The position numbers and the translations under genes are program-made. Shown here in pieces: positions 1-7,265 of a DNA stretch of 21,932 bases. The DNA comes from an uncultured Oscillospiraceae bacterium (GTDB lineage: Bacteria; Bacillota; Clostridia; Oscillospirales; Oscillospiraceae). Location of the stretch: assembly GCA_934572335.1 (NCBI GenBank), contig CAKTKU010000028.1, forward strand, positions 1-21,932, in the 5' to 3' direction. Below the pieces are notes generated by a model. That model was not told the DNA's origin, did not search any database, and saw nothing but the letters and a program-made list of their open reading frames with translations. The stretch's first letter is position 1. Each line of letters opens with the position of its first letter.

Positions 1-200
1 GCTTTTTCAAGGTCGAGCAGCAGGCCTGCCAAAGCAAGCCCCTTTATATTGCCCTTGTCTATGCGAAGGTCTATATCGCTGTTCTTTGTAGACTCTCCGC
101 GGGCGTATGAGCCGAATAGGTATACGCGTTCAGCTCCGTACTCTTTTGCAAGAGGACAAACTATATTTTTTATTTCCGGTATTGTGTACACAGCAGACAT
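1..200 (-). CDS. MNT-type nucleotidyltransferase, partial (C-terminus outside window)
   Basis: The minus strand from the ATG at 200 stays open to the window edge, giving 66 residues. The peptide has the minimal nucleotidyltransferase signature: GSYARGE at about residues 30-36, then SDIDL at 41-45. These form the G-S-x(n)-D-x-D metal and NTP-binding site of the pol-beta superfamily MNT proteins (about 100 aa when complete). The start is supported by GGGAGGT 7 nt upstream and a promoter at 233-261. In many bacteria such proteins are the antitoxin partner of a HEPN protein, which they modify by adding AMP. A HEPN gene would lie downstream, outside the window, so that role is only an inference. 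The gene is divergent from the excisionase/integrase pair and was probably carried in on the same element. Confidence 0.85.
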   Translation of the reverse strand, partial: MSAVYTIPEIKNIVCPLAKEYGAERVYLFGSYARGESTKNSDIDLRIDKGNIKGLALAGLLLDLEK

Positions 201-232
201 GGCTTGACCTCCCTTAAGATTATTTCAATATC

Positions 233-261
233 AGTATACCCTCAACGAAAAGAAAATGCAA
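233..261 (-). promoter_or_regulatory. Promoter of the nucleotidyltransferase gene
   Basis: On the minus strand TTGCAT (256-261), a 17-nt spacer and TATACT (233-238) form a good sigma-A type promoter about 33 nt before the ATG at 200. No equally good promoter was found for the divergent excisionase gene. Confidence 0.6.
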
Positions 262-300
262 CTCAATCATCTCTATACACTAAGAAGAAAGGAAAAACAT

Positions 301-504
301 TTGAGCAAATCGAAATACACAAACTACAATGACCTGCCGCTGATGCTGTCTGTCCCAGATGTAGCATCCGTCCTTGGCATATCCCGTGCAGGAGCGTATG
401 AGCTCGTGCGCAGCGACGGCTTCCCGTCGCTGCGTATCGGGTCCCGCATCATCGTGCCGAAAGAAAAGCTTATAGACTGGATAAATGCAAACACCAACGC
501 TTAA
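301..504 (+). CDS. Excisionase-like helix-turn-helix DNA-binding protein
   Basis: This small protein (67 aa from the chosen start) belongs to the MerR-like/excisionase winged-helix family (HTH_17 type). The core reads LSVPDVASVLGISRAGAYELV, split here as the helix pair LSVPDVASVLGIS and RAGAYELV, followed by the wing and final helix FPSLRIGSRIIVPKEKLIDWI. Such proteins bend att-site DNA and steer the recombinase toward excision, or act as small regulators. I chose the TTG at 301 because AGAAAGGA lies about 7 nt upstream. An in-frame ATG at 256 would add 15 basic residues but has no clear ribosome binding site and lies in the divergent promoter. It is followed 98 nt later by the integrase, the usual xis-int order of Tn916-like elements and phages. 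Whether it really works as an excisionase cannot be told from sequence. Confidence 0.8.
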   Translation: MSKSKYTNYNDLPLMLSVPDVASVLGISRAGAYELVRSDGFPSLRIGSRIIVPKEKLIDWINANTNA

Positions 505-602
505 AAACTGCGCCGCAATATACAAAGAAAAAACCTAAAAGTTTCTCTGGCTATTTCGGAGGACTTGTGGTATTTGTGTTTGCTGCGAAAGGGGATGAAA
601 AC

Positions 603-1775
603 ATGGCAAAGAAAAGAGCAAACGGCGAAGGCAGTATCCGCAAGCGCAGCGACGGTCGCTGGGAGGGCAGATACACTGTCGGATACGATGAAAATGGCAA
701 GGTCAAAATGAAAAGTGTCCTCGGTAAAACTCAGGCGGAAGTCAAAGAAAAGCTCAAAGCCAAGCTGGAAGAAATAAAAGTTCTCGACGTGGCAAAGAGC
801 GATTCATACACGGTCGGCGAATGGGCGGCACTATGGTTTGAGATATACGCAAAGCCGAACATACGCGAGCGTACCGCGGACTACTACAACAGGTACATTA
901 CGAAGCACATTATCCCGCATCTCGGCGATATAAAGCTTAACAAGCTGATCGGCAGACAGATTCAAAAAATGTACAATGATTTGCTCGATCACGGCAGAGA
1001 ACGAGTATCGCAGAAAGAGAAAAATCCCGGTCTGTCAGGCACATATGTTCACGGCATTCACGTGATGCTGCATAACTGTCTTAATCGAGCGGTCAAGGAG
1101 CGGCTGATAGTCCGCAATCCGGCAGACGATGTGATAGTGCCGAAGATAGACAAGAAAGAGATGAAGATACTCCCGCCGGAACAAGTAAAAGCATACTTGA
1201 AAGCCGCCAGTGTACGAGGTGTCCTACCTCTGTTCTATCTTGAGCTTACAAGCGGACTGCGTAAAGGTGAAATCGCGGCGCTGCTGTGGAGCGACCTTGA
1301 CTCCGAAAACCGCACACTTTCGGTAACAAAGCAGCTCATAAGCTCCCGTGACGGCGAACTCAAAATTACTCAGCCAAAGACGGCGACATCCGTAAGGCTA
1401 ATATCCCTGCCTCAAGAAACAGTCGAGCTGCTCAAAGAGGAACATGCAAAGCATCCGCTGAACATCTATATGTTCCCCTCGCCGAAGACCGGCGGGATGT
1501 ACCATCCGGATTCAATAGTAAAGCTGCATGAAAAGATTCTGAACGACGCGGGAATCGAGCACCTACGTTTCCATGATTTGAGACATAGCTTCGCGACGTA
1601 TGCCCTGCAAAGCGGAGCTGATGTTAAAACGCTCTCATGTATGCTCGGTCACTACTCGGCGGGCTTCACGCTGAACACATACTGCCATGCAACAAGAGCT
1701 ATGCAGAATGACGCTGCGAAAAGAATAGGCGGCTTCATCACCTCACAGGTCGAAGGGCAGCACAGAATCGGATAA
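603..1775 (+). CDS. Tyrosine recombinase (phage/ICE-type integrase)
   Basis: This 390-aa site-specific recombinase would integrate or excise the element at the tRNA-Thr gene downstream. The N-terminus (about 1-60, with GEGSIRKRSDGRWEGRYT) is the AP2-like arm-site-binding domain seen in Tn916 and related integrases. Residues about 68-130 form the SAM-like core-binding domain, and 185-380 the catalytic domain. All catalytic residues are visible: R220 (SGLRKGE), K259 (PKTATSVR), H324 and R327 (HDLRH), H350 (LGH) and nucleophile Y360 (LNTYCH). Length is normal for the family and the gene appears intact. The ATG at 603 has AAAGGGGAT about 5 nt upstream and matches the usual family N-terminus. A GTG at 567 follows GGAGG by only 4 nt and would add 12 residues, so it is a second possibility. 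It lies downstream of the excisionase-like gene and ends at a hairpin at 1790. Confidence 0.95.
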   Translation: MAKKRANGEGSIRKRSDGRWEGRYTVGYDENGKVKMKSVLGKTQAEVKEKLKAKLEEIKVLDVAKSDSYTVGEWAALWFEIYAKPNIRERTADYYNRYITKHIIPHLGDIKLNKLIGRQIQKMYNDLLDHGRERVSQKEKNPGLSGTYVHGIHVMLHNCLNRAVKERLIVRNPADDVIVPKIDKKEMKILPPEQVKAYLKAASVRGVLPLFYLELTSGLRKGEIAALLWSDLDSENRTLSVTKQLISSRDGELKITQPKTATSVRLISLPQETVELLKEEHAKHPLNIYMFPSPKTGGMYHPDSIVKLHEKILNDAGIEHLRFHDLRHSFATYALQSGADVKTLSCMLGHYSAGFTLNTYCHATRAMQNDAAKRIGGFITSQVEGQHRIG

Positions 1776-1789
1776 ACATCACCAAAACA

Positions 1790-1835
1790 CACGGTACAGC
1801 TCATCTGACGCATGTCGAGTGCTGTACCGTGCTTT
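1790..1835 (+). terminator. Hairpin terminator after the integrase gene
   Basis: A perfect 11-bp inverted repeat (CACGGTACAGC at 1790-1800, GCTGTACCGTG at 1821-1831, 20-nt loop) begins 14 nt after the integrase stop and is followed by CTTTT. It most likely terminates int transcription. The long loop makes a protein-binding site a second possibility. Confidence 0.65.
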
Positions 1836-1850
1836 TCACTCCTATCCGCG

Positions 1851-1871
1851 TTTGGGTCACGGTTTGGGTCA
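1851..1871 (+). repeat. Two direct repeats TTTGGGTCA, possible integrase arm sites
   Basis: TTTGGGTCA occurs at 1851-1859 and again at 1863-1871, a 12-bp period, so both copies lie on nearly the same helical face. Position between int and the tRNA 3' end is where arm-type binding sites of AP2-domain integrases sit. The function is inferred; only the repeat itself is seen. Confidence 0.5.
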
Positions 1872-1910
1872 AGCGGTTTTACTCGCCGCTTGGTCTGAAC
1901 TTTTAGACGC

Positions 1911-1952
1911 AGAAAAGTCCCGGACGAGCGCCTTGCGGCGTCATCCGGGACT
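1911..1952 (-). terminator. Rho-independent terminator of the tRNA-Thr gene
   Basis: Read on the minus strand, AGTCCCGGA pairs with TCCGGGACT (1944-1952 with 1916-1924). An inner CGCC/GGCG helix is closed by a GCAA tetraloop, and a TTTTCT tract follows. It lies 5 nt past the CCA end of the tRNA, the expected place for its terminator. It would also stop int read-through weakly on the other strand. Confidence 0.85.
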
Positions 1953-1957
1953 CTCCG

Positions 1958-2033
1958 TGGAGCTAGTAATGTGACTCGAACACACGACCTGCTGATTACG
2001 AATCAGCTGCTCTACCGACTGAGCTATACTAGC
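1958..2033 (-). tRNA. tRNA-Thr (anticodon CGT), CCA encoded
   Basis: A complete cloverleaf is seen on the minus strand. The acceptor is GCTAGTA/TACTAGC (7 bp, perfect), the D-arm GCTC-GAGC, and the anticodon stem GCTGA/TCAGC closes the loop TTCGTAA with anticodon CGT. The T-arm is GTGTG/CACAT with TTCGAGT, the discriminator is U, and CCA is encoded. Total length is 76 nt. CGT reads ACG, so this is threonine. It has its own promoter (2067-2095) and terminator (1911-1952). Its 3' end faces the integrase gene, making it the probable attachment site of the element to the left. Confidence 0.95.
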
Positions 2034-2066
2034 CTATTCACTTGCCTTGCATTTTTCAGCTTAGAT

Positions 2067-2095
2067 ATTCTAGCACAACAGCGGTAAATAGTCAA
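2067..2095 (-). promoter_or_regulatory. Promoter of the tRNA-Thr gene
   Basis: On the minus strand TTGACT (2090-2095), an exact 17-nt spacer and TAGAAT (2067-2072) form a near-consensus sigma-A promoter, with a start expected near 2060, about 27 nt before the mature tRNA 5' end. Confidence 0.85.
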
Positions 2096-2289
2096 CAGGA
2101 AAAATTCAGAGTTTACTATTTGTATATCAAAAATTTACGTCTGTCACCCTCTCACGCTTTACACTCCGAAATAAAGGGCGCAGGTGCTGCGTTTTCCTCA
2201 AAAACAGCTATTTTCAGCCGCGGTTTTTCGACAAGATGCTGTTCCAGTGAAGTTGACATAAAAATCAGAAATAATTATTTTGCAAATAG

Positions 2290-2344
2290 TTATCAACACT
2301 TTCAACAGAGTTTTCAACACGCTAAAAACACAGTGTTTTCAATG
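2290..2344 (+). repeat. Cluster of four TCAACA-like motifs resembling DnaA boxes
   Basis: TTATCAACA (2290-2298) differs at one base from the DnaA box TTATCCACA. CTTTCAACA (2299-2307), TTTTCAACA (2311-2319) and TTTTCAATG (2336-2344) follow on the same strand in an AT-rich context. The likeness is visible; binding by DnaA is an inference and the later copies are weak matches. Confidence 0.4.
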
Positions 2345-2383
2345 CTTTTTACCGCGCACAGGCGAAATATACCACAGCGTGCA

Positions 2384-2397
2384 AACGAATATTCGTT
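2384..2397. repeat. Perfect 14-bp palindrome
   Basis: AACGAATATTCGTT reads the same on both strands. It resembles a dimeric repressor operator but sits downstream of radC and upstream of no recognised start, so no target gene is evident. Confidence 0.45.
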
Positions 2398-2479
2398 ACG
2401 AATCAAAGACAAAGTTTTATTTACATAACCACATCATTTTGCCGTCCTCCGCATCCCGCTCCGCGGTGCGGACGCGGCA

Positions 2480-3172
2480 TCACCCGCCGCGCTTATACAG
2501 TGTGAGCAGTCCGGAATCGGCATACGAGATAAAGTCATCACCGGCAACGACGATATGATCGACCAAGGGGATGCCGACAGTCGCCAGTGAGGACATGATC
2601 TGCTGCGTGGCGATGTCATCCTCGCGCGAGGGAATGGCGTAGCCATCGGGATGATTGTGCGCGATGATGACGGAGCTGGCGCGGTTTTTGAGCGCCGTCT
2701 CGACAATGCGGCGGTTGCTGGTCATCACAGAATTGACCACTCCCCTGCCCATCTCATTGCAGGCAATGACGCGCTTTTGCGAATTGAGGCTGGCGAGCAG
2801 AAGCACCTCCTCGCGCTCAAACATGAAGCGCGGGAGAAAGTATTTGCCCGCCTCGTCGGAATTTGTGATATACGCGATCTCGTTCGCCTTTGTGACCATG
2901 CTGAGCTTCGTTATCTGCGGCACAAGCATGATGAGCTGCGCCGTGCTCTCGCCGACGCCGGGGACCTCGCACAGCTCGTGCAGGCTCGCCTCAAACACGC
3001 CCGCGAGGCTGCCGAAGCGGTTGATGAGCGCATGGGCAAGCTCGTTGGTGTCACGGCGCGGGATGGCGTAGAAAAGCAGCAGCTCAAGCGCGTTGAGCTC
3101 GCTGAAGCTTTGCAGACCGTGCTCCTTGAAGCGCTCCTTCATGCGCTCACGGTGCCCGTCGTGTATGCCCAT
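2480..3172 (-). CDS. radC: RadC family JAB/MPN-domain protein
   Basis: This is a 230-aa member of the RadC (UPF0758) family, whose biochemical role is still unsettled despite the old DNA-repair name. The N-terminal half carries a helix-hairpin-helix segment (CEVPGVGESTAQL, about 68-80). The C-terminal half is the JAB1/MPN+ metalloprotease fold with the metal-binding motif HNHPDG (172-177) and the aspartates of SREDD (182-186), so the H-x-H...D zinc site is intact. I chose the ATG at 3172 because GGGGGTGA lies just upstream. An in-frame ATG at 3190 adds six residues but has no ribosome binding site. It is the last gene of the uvrB-polA-rimI-tsaD-radC series, 52 nt after tsaD, which agrees with a genome-maintenance link without proving it. 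Length is normal. Confidence 0.93.
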   Translation of the reverse strand: MGIHDGHRERMKERFKEHGLQSFSELNALELLLFYAIPRRDTNELAHALINRFGSLAGVFEASLHELCEVPGVGESTAQLIMLVPQITKLSMVTKANEIAYITNSDEAGKYFLPRFMFEREEVLLLASLNSQKRVIACNEMGRGVVNSVMTSNRRIVETALKNRASSVIIAHNHPDGYAIPSREDDIATQQIMSSLATVGIPLVDHIVVAGDDFISYADSGLLTLYKRGG

Positions 3173-3224
3173 ACTGTCACCCCCGTTCATGCCGTTTCAG
3201 CCGTTTTATGGAAGGTCTGCCGCT

Positions 3225-4226
3225 TTAAAGCTCCATCGTCGCGTAGGCGTTGAGGTCGCTGCCCGCGATGTTCCCTGCGAGGTACTCATAATACCCCTGC
3301 GCGCCGACCATGGCTCCGTTGTCGCCGCAGAGCCTGAGCGGCGGGACAAAAAGCTCAAATCCGTTCTCCTCCGCCGCGCGCCTGAAGTCCGCGCGGATGC
3401 GGGAATTGGCCGCGACGCCGCCCGCCACGACGACCTTTTTATACCCCAGCTCCTTCGCCGCGCGGACAGTGCGCGGGACAAGGCTGTCGCTGACCGCCTT
3501 GGTGAAGGACGCCGCGAGCGACGTGCGGTCGATCTCCTCGCCCTTCTGCTCGGCGTTATGCACGAGATTTATCACCGCGGTCTTGAGGCCGGAAAAGCTC
3601 ATATCATACGGATTGCCGTCGACATGGGCGATGGGGAAGACGTACTTCGTGTCGTCCCCCGTCTGGCTGAGCTCATCAATGGGCTTTCCGCCGGGGTACG
3701 GCAGACCGAGCACGCGCGCGGTCTTGTCAAAGCACTCGCCCGCCGCGTCGTCGCGCGTCGCGCCGATGATCTTCATATCGGTATAGCCGCGCACATCGAC
3801 GAGGATGGTGTTGCCGCCGGAGATGGCGAGGCAGAGGAACGGCGGCTCAAGCTCCGGATAGGCGAGGTAGTTTGCGGCGATATGCCCGCGGATATGGTGC
3901 ACGGGGATGAGCGGCACGCCGAGCGCATACGCGCAGGACTTCGCAAAATTCACGCCAACGAGCACCGCGCCGATAAGCCCGGGGGCATACGACACGGCGA
4001 CCGCGTCGATGTCCGCGCGGGTGATCCCGGCGGCGTCTATCGCCTTCTGCGCGAGGATGGAGATGGACTCCACATGGCAGCGCGACGCGATCTCCGGCAC
4101 AACACCGCCGTAGACCGCGTGCAGCTTCGCCTGCGAGAATATCTGATCGGTCAGTATCTTTCTGCCGTCCTCCACGACCGCAACGGCGGTCTCATCGCAG
4201 GTGGATTCAAAGGATAGTATTTTCAA
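3225..4226 (-). CDS. tsaD: tRNA N6-threonylcarbamoyladenosine transferase TsaD
   Basis: TsaD transfers the threonylcarbamoyl group from threonylcarbamoyl-AMP to A37 of ANN-decoding tRNAs, working with TsaB and TsaE in bacteria. The protein (333 aa, normal length) has the ASKHA-fold motifs of the family: ESTCDET (7-13), metal ligands H111 and H115 in HIRGH, SGGNT (136-140), AGGVAANSRIR (268-278) and LCGDN (299-303), the last carrying the metal-binding aspartate. SGGNT replaces the more common SGGHT. The start is TTG at 4226, with GAGG 8 nt upstream overlapping the rimI stop region. The gap to rimI is only 10 nt. tsaB and tsaE, often next to rimI and tsaD in Firmicutes, are not in this window. 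Confidence 0.97.
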   Translation of the reverse strand: MKILSFESTCDETAVAVVEDGRKILTDQIFSQAKLHAVYGGVVPEIASRCHVESISILAQKAIDAAGITRADIDAVAVSYAPGLIGAVLVGVNFAKSCAYALGVPLIPVHHIRGHIAANYLAYPELEPPFLCLAISGGNTILVDVRGYTDMKIIGATRDDAAGECFDKTARVLGLPYPGGKPIDELSQTGDDTKYVFPIAHVDGNPYDMSFSGLKTAVINLVHNAEQKGEEIDRTSLAASFTKAVSDSLVPRTVRAAKELGYKKVVVAGGVAANSRIRADFRRAAEENGFELFVPPLRLCGDNGAMVGAQGYYEYLAGNIAGSDLNAYATMEL

Positions 4227-4236
4227 CTTGTGCGCC

Positions 4237-4683
4237 TCACTTAAAGAATTTTGTCATAAGAAGAGCGTCCTCACGCGGGAGCTCATAATAATCCCTGCGC
4301 TCACCGACGGGGACAAAGCCGTGCTTTTCATAAAGCGCGATGGCCGGGGCGTTGCCGCGCCGCACCTCAAGCGTCACGAATGCGAGCGAAAGCGCCTCAC
4401 AGCGCGCAGTGAGCGCGGCGATGAGCGCGTCTGCAATGCCGCGGCGGCGGTACTCCGGCGCGACGGCGACATTGGAGATATACCCCTCGTCGACAACGTG
4501 CATCATGCCGACGTAGCCCACTGCCATGCCACCGAGCTCGGCAATCAGGAAAACGTGCATATCGTCCGGCAGCTGGGAGATGAGCTGTTCGCGCGTCCAC
4601 GGCAGGGAGAAGCATTCCTTTTCCAGTTCCTCCAGCCGGTCGATATCCGCGGCGGCCGCGGCGCGTATCAGAAGTCCGTCCAT
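4237..4683 (-). CDS. rimI: Ribosomal protein S18-alanine N-acetyltransferase RimI
   Basis: This is a GNAT-fold acetyltransferase of 148 aa, the normal RimI size. RimI acetylates the N-terminal alanine of ribosomal protein S18 using acetyl-CoA. Visible features are the acetyl-CoA loop NVAVAPEYRRRGIAD (71-85), the beta-bulge region VTLEVRRGN with candidate catalytic E106, the LYEKHGF segment (117-123) with Y118, and the C-terminal RDYYELPREDALLM block (130-143) characteristic of RimI. I chose the ATG at 4683, 4 nt after the polA stop, with GGAGG inside the end of polA. A longer frame to 4725 would overlap polA by 38 nt and add an atypical N-terminus. Position between polA and tsaD shows tight co-transcription. 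Confidence 0.93.
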   Translation of the reverse strand: MDGLLIRAAAAADIDRLEELEKECFSLPWTREQLISQLPDDMHVFLIAELGGMAVGYVGMMHVVDEGYISNVAVAPEYRRRGIADALIAALTARCEALSLAFVTLEVRRGNAPAIALYEKHGFVPVGERRDYYELPREDALLMTKFFK

Positions 4684-4687
4684 CGGC

Positions 4688-7255
4688 TCAGTGCGCCTCC
4701 GCCCAGCTGTGTCCGATGTGCGCATCGACCGTCAGCGGCACGGAGAGCCGCGCGGCATTCTCCATCTCCTCGGTGAGGATATCGCGCACGCGCTCCGCCT
4801 CGTCCATGGGGCACTCGACGATAAGCTCATCGTGCACCTGCAAGATGAGGCGCGCGCGCAGTCCCTCCGCCGCGAGACGACGGTGCACCGCGACCATGGC
4901 GAGCTTGATTATATCCGCCGCCGTGCCCTGTATCGGCATATTGAGCGCGACGCGCTCACCGAAGGAGCGCATATTGAAGTTTGAGCTTTTCAGCTCCGGC
5001 AGCTCGCGGCGGCGGCCATAGATCGTGGCAACATAGCCGTCCGCCTTCGCCTTCTCCACGATGGACTTCATATACTCGCGCACGCCGTGGTACTTTTCAA
5101 GATACGCCTCCATGTACGCCTTCGCCTCGCTGACCGGCACGCCGATGTCCTGCGCGAGCGAGAAGGCCGAAATGCCGTACACGATGCCGAAGTTGACCGC
5201 CTTCGCCCGTGAGCGGAGCGTTGGCGTGACCTCGCCAATCGGCACGCCGAAAACGTTGGACGCCGTGACGGTGTGGAAATCTTCCCCGCAGGAGAAAGCG
5301 TTTTTCATTGTCTCATCCCCGGAGATGTGCGCCAGCAGGCGAAGCTCGATCTGGCTGTAGTCCGCGTCGACAAGGCACATGCCGGGCGCGGCGACGAACA
5401 TATTGCGTATCTGCGCGCCGAGCTTGCGGCGCACGGGGATATTCTGCAGATTCGGCTCCGTCGATGAGAGCCGTCCCGTCGCCGTGACGGTCATCTGGAA
5501 GCTCGTGTGTATCCTGCCGTCGGCAGAAATGACCTTCAAAAGCCCGTCGGCGTAGGTGGATTTGAGCTTTGTGAGCATGCGGTAGTCCAGTACGTCCTCA
5601 ATGATCGGGTGCTTGCCGCGCAGCTTTTCCAGCACGTCCGCGTTCGTGCTCCACCCGGTCTTGGTCTTCTTCCCGGAGGGGAGCATGAGCCGGTCAAAGA
5701 GCACCTCACCGAGCTGCTTGGGCGAGTTGATGTTGAATTCGCCCCCGGCGTATTCCCATATACTCGCCTGCAATGCGGCGATGCCGGCGTTGAGGCTCTC
5801 GCCGAAGTCGTAGAGCGCCTTGCGGTCAACGTAAAAGCCCACGCGCTCCATGTCCGCGAGCACACGGCACAAGGGCAGCTCCGCCGAGTAATAGAGCGCG
5901 TCCATGCCAAGCTCTTTGAGCTTGGCGTCCATGACGGGATAGAGCGCCCACAGCGCCTCCGCGCCGTGCGCCTCCCTGCCGAGATAGCGCACGGAAAGCT
6001 GCTCCTCGCTGTACTCACTGTCCGTCGCGGCGAGGAGATAGCCCGCGAGAGCCGTGTCGAACACAAAGCCATCCGCACTCAAGCCCTCGTCGAGCAGCAG
6101 CCGCATCAGATCCTTCACGCCGCTGCCTATCTTCTTCACACCCGGTGCGAAAACCGCGCGCAGCAGTGCATTGTACCCATCTCCGCACTGCACCCACGAG
6201 AGGGCGTACACCCGCTCGCCGTCGCAGAGCTCTATCGCGTCGAGCCCGCTCGCCGCCGTGACCGCAACGAGCGCCGCGCCGGAGAGCCGCGCGGCAAGCT
6301 CCGCCGCCTCATCGCTCCCCATGACCTCAACGCGCTCAAGCGTGGGGGCACTGTCCGCCGCGGCGGCGGGAGCGTCCGTCACGCTCTCTGTCAGTCCCCA
6401 TTTCTCTATGAATTTGCTGAACCCCAGCCGCTTGAAGATGCCGTAGAGCGCGGGAGTGTAGTCCTTGTTCCAGCGCGCGTCGTCCGGCTTGAACTCAAGC
6501 GGGATCTCGCGCAGGATGGTGGCGAGCCAGTAGGACTTTTTCGCGCTCTCCTCCCCCGCCGCAAGCTTTTTTCTCACGCCGTCCTTTATGTCGAGCTCCG
6601 CGAGGTTTTCGTAGATGCTCTCCACCGTGCCGAAGCGCTGCACAAGCTCCATCGCCGTCTTTTCGCCGATGCCCGGCACGCCGGGGATATTGTCCGACGC
6701 ATCGCCCATGAGCGCCTTGAGGTCGACCATGAGCGGCGGGGCGAAGCCGTATTCCTCGATAAAGCGCGAGGGGGTATACATGATGGTCTCCGTCTTGCCC
6801 ATGCGTGACTTGACGTTGCAGACCGTTGTCTTGTCGGAAATGAGCTGGAGACTGTCCTTGTCGCCGGTGACGACGGTGCACGTCCAACCGTCGTTCTCGC
6901 ACGTGCGCGAGAACGCGCCGAGTATGTCGTCCGCCTCGTAGCCCGCCAGCTCATAGCGCCGTATGCCCATCGCGTCCAGCACATCCTTAAGAAGCGGCAT
7001 CTGCACGGCGAGCTCGTCCGGCATGGGCTTGCGCTGCGCCTTGTAGCCGTCGTAAGCCTTGTGGCGGAACGTCGGCTCCTTGAGGTCAAAGCTGACGCAC
7101 ACGGCGTCGGGCTTGACCTCGTCATATATGCGCTGAAAAATGGCGACAAAACCGTAAACCGCGTTCGTGGGCGTGCCGTCGGGCGCGTTGAGCGCCCGCA
7201 CGCCGTAGAAAGCGCGGTTAACGATGCTGTTGCCGTCTATTATCATCAGGTTCAT
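4688..7255 (-). CDS. polA: DNA polymerase I
   Basis: This is a full-length (855 aa) family A DNA polymerase for Okazaki fragment maturation and excision-repair gap filling. Residues 1-290 are the 5'-3' flap exonuclease, with FDLKEPTFRHK, YEADD (106-110), TGDKDS (130-135) and GDASDN plus the GVPGIGEKTA hairpin (184-201). Residues about 305-455 occupy the proofreading domain position, but the D-x-E motif is gone (AVTAASGLDAI, 331-341), so 3'-5' exonuclease activity is probably lost, as in Bacillus. The polymerase domain has TGRLSSTEPNLQNIP (593-607), motif A DADYSQIELR (630-639), motif B R681, K685, F689, Y693, and motif C VHDE (807-810). The ATG at 7255 lies 10 nt after the uvrB stop. The ribosome binding site is weak (GTGAGAG), which suggests coupling to uvrB translation. 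Confidence 0.98.
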   Translation of the reverse strand: MNLMIIDGNSIVNRAFYGVRALNAPDGTPTNAVYGFVAIFQRIYDEVKPDAVCVSFDLKEPTFRHKAYDGYKAQRKPMPDELAVQMPLLKDVLDAMGIRRYELAGYEADDILGAFSRTCENDGWTCTVVTGDKDSLQLISDKTTVCNVKSRMGKTETIMYTPSRFIEEYGFAPPLMVDLKALMGDASDNIPGVPGIGEKTAMELVQRFGTVESIYENLAELDIKDGVRKKLAAGEESAKKSYWLATILREIPLEFKPDDARWNKDYTPALYGIFKRLGFSKFIEKWGLTESVTDAPAAAADSAPTLERVEVMGSDEAAELAARLSGAALVAVTAASGLDAIELCDGERVYALSWVQCGDGYNALLRAVFAPGVKKIGSGVKDLMRLLLDEGLSADGFVFDTALAGYLLAATDSEYSEEQLSVRYLGREAHGAEALWALYPVMDAKLKELGMDALYYSAELPLCRVLADMERVGFYVDRKALYDFGESLNAGIAALQASIWEYAGGEFNINSPKQLGEVLFDRLMLPSGKKTKTGWSTNADVLEKLRGKHPIIEDVLDYRMLTKLKSTYADGLLKVISADGRIHTSFQMTVTATGRLSSTEPNLQNIPVRRKLGAQIRNMFVAAPGMCLVDADYSQIELRLLAHISGDETMKNAFSCGEDFHTVTASNVFGVPIGEVTPTLRSRAKAVNFGIVYGISAFSLAQDIGVPVSEAKAYMEAYLEKYHGVREYMKSIVEKAKADGYVATIYGRRRELPELKSSNFNMRSFGERVALNMPIQGTAADIIKLAMVAVHRRLAAEGLRARLILQVHDELIVECPMDEAERVRDILTEEMENAARLSVPLTVDAHIGHSWAEAH

Positions 7256-7265
7256 AGCTTCACTC

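Larger units (their letters stand above)
2096..2479. other. Non-coding gap between the tRNA promoter and radC
   Basis: This AT-rich stretch has no convincing gene. Open frames here lack ribosome binding sites and family resemblance. It holds a run of TCAACA motifs (2290-2344), a dyad AAAACAC/GTGTTTT around 2325-2340, and a perfect 14-bp palindrome (2384-2397). At the radC end there is a GC-rich hairpin overlapping the stop codon (CGCGGC at 2473-2478 with GCCGCG at 2486-2491). It has no T-tract, so I do not call it a terminator. Confidence 0.6.

Noticed and set aside
2384..2397. LexA/SOS box
   Set aside because: The palindrome does not fit CGAAC-N4-GTTCG and lies downstream, not upstream, of the repair genes.
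2042..2428. A 128-codon plus-strand open frame in the tRNA-radC gap
   Set aside because: No ribosome binding site, it crosses the tRNA promoter on the other strand, and the peptide has low-complexity, non-family-like composition.
2473..2491. Terminator at the end of radC
   Set aside because: The GC-rich hairpin overlaps the stop codon and has no following T-tract on the minus strand, so termination there is not supported.
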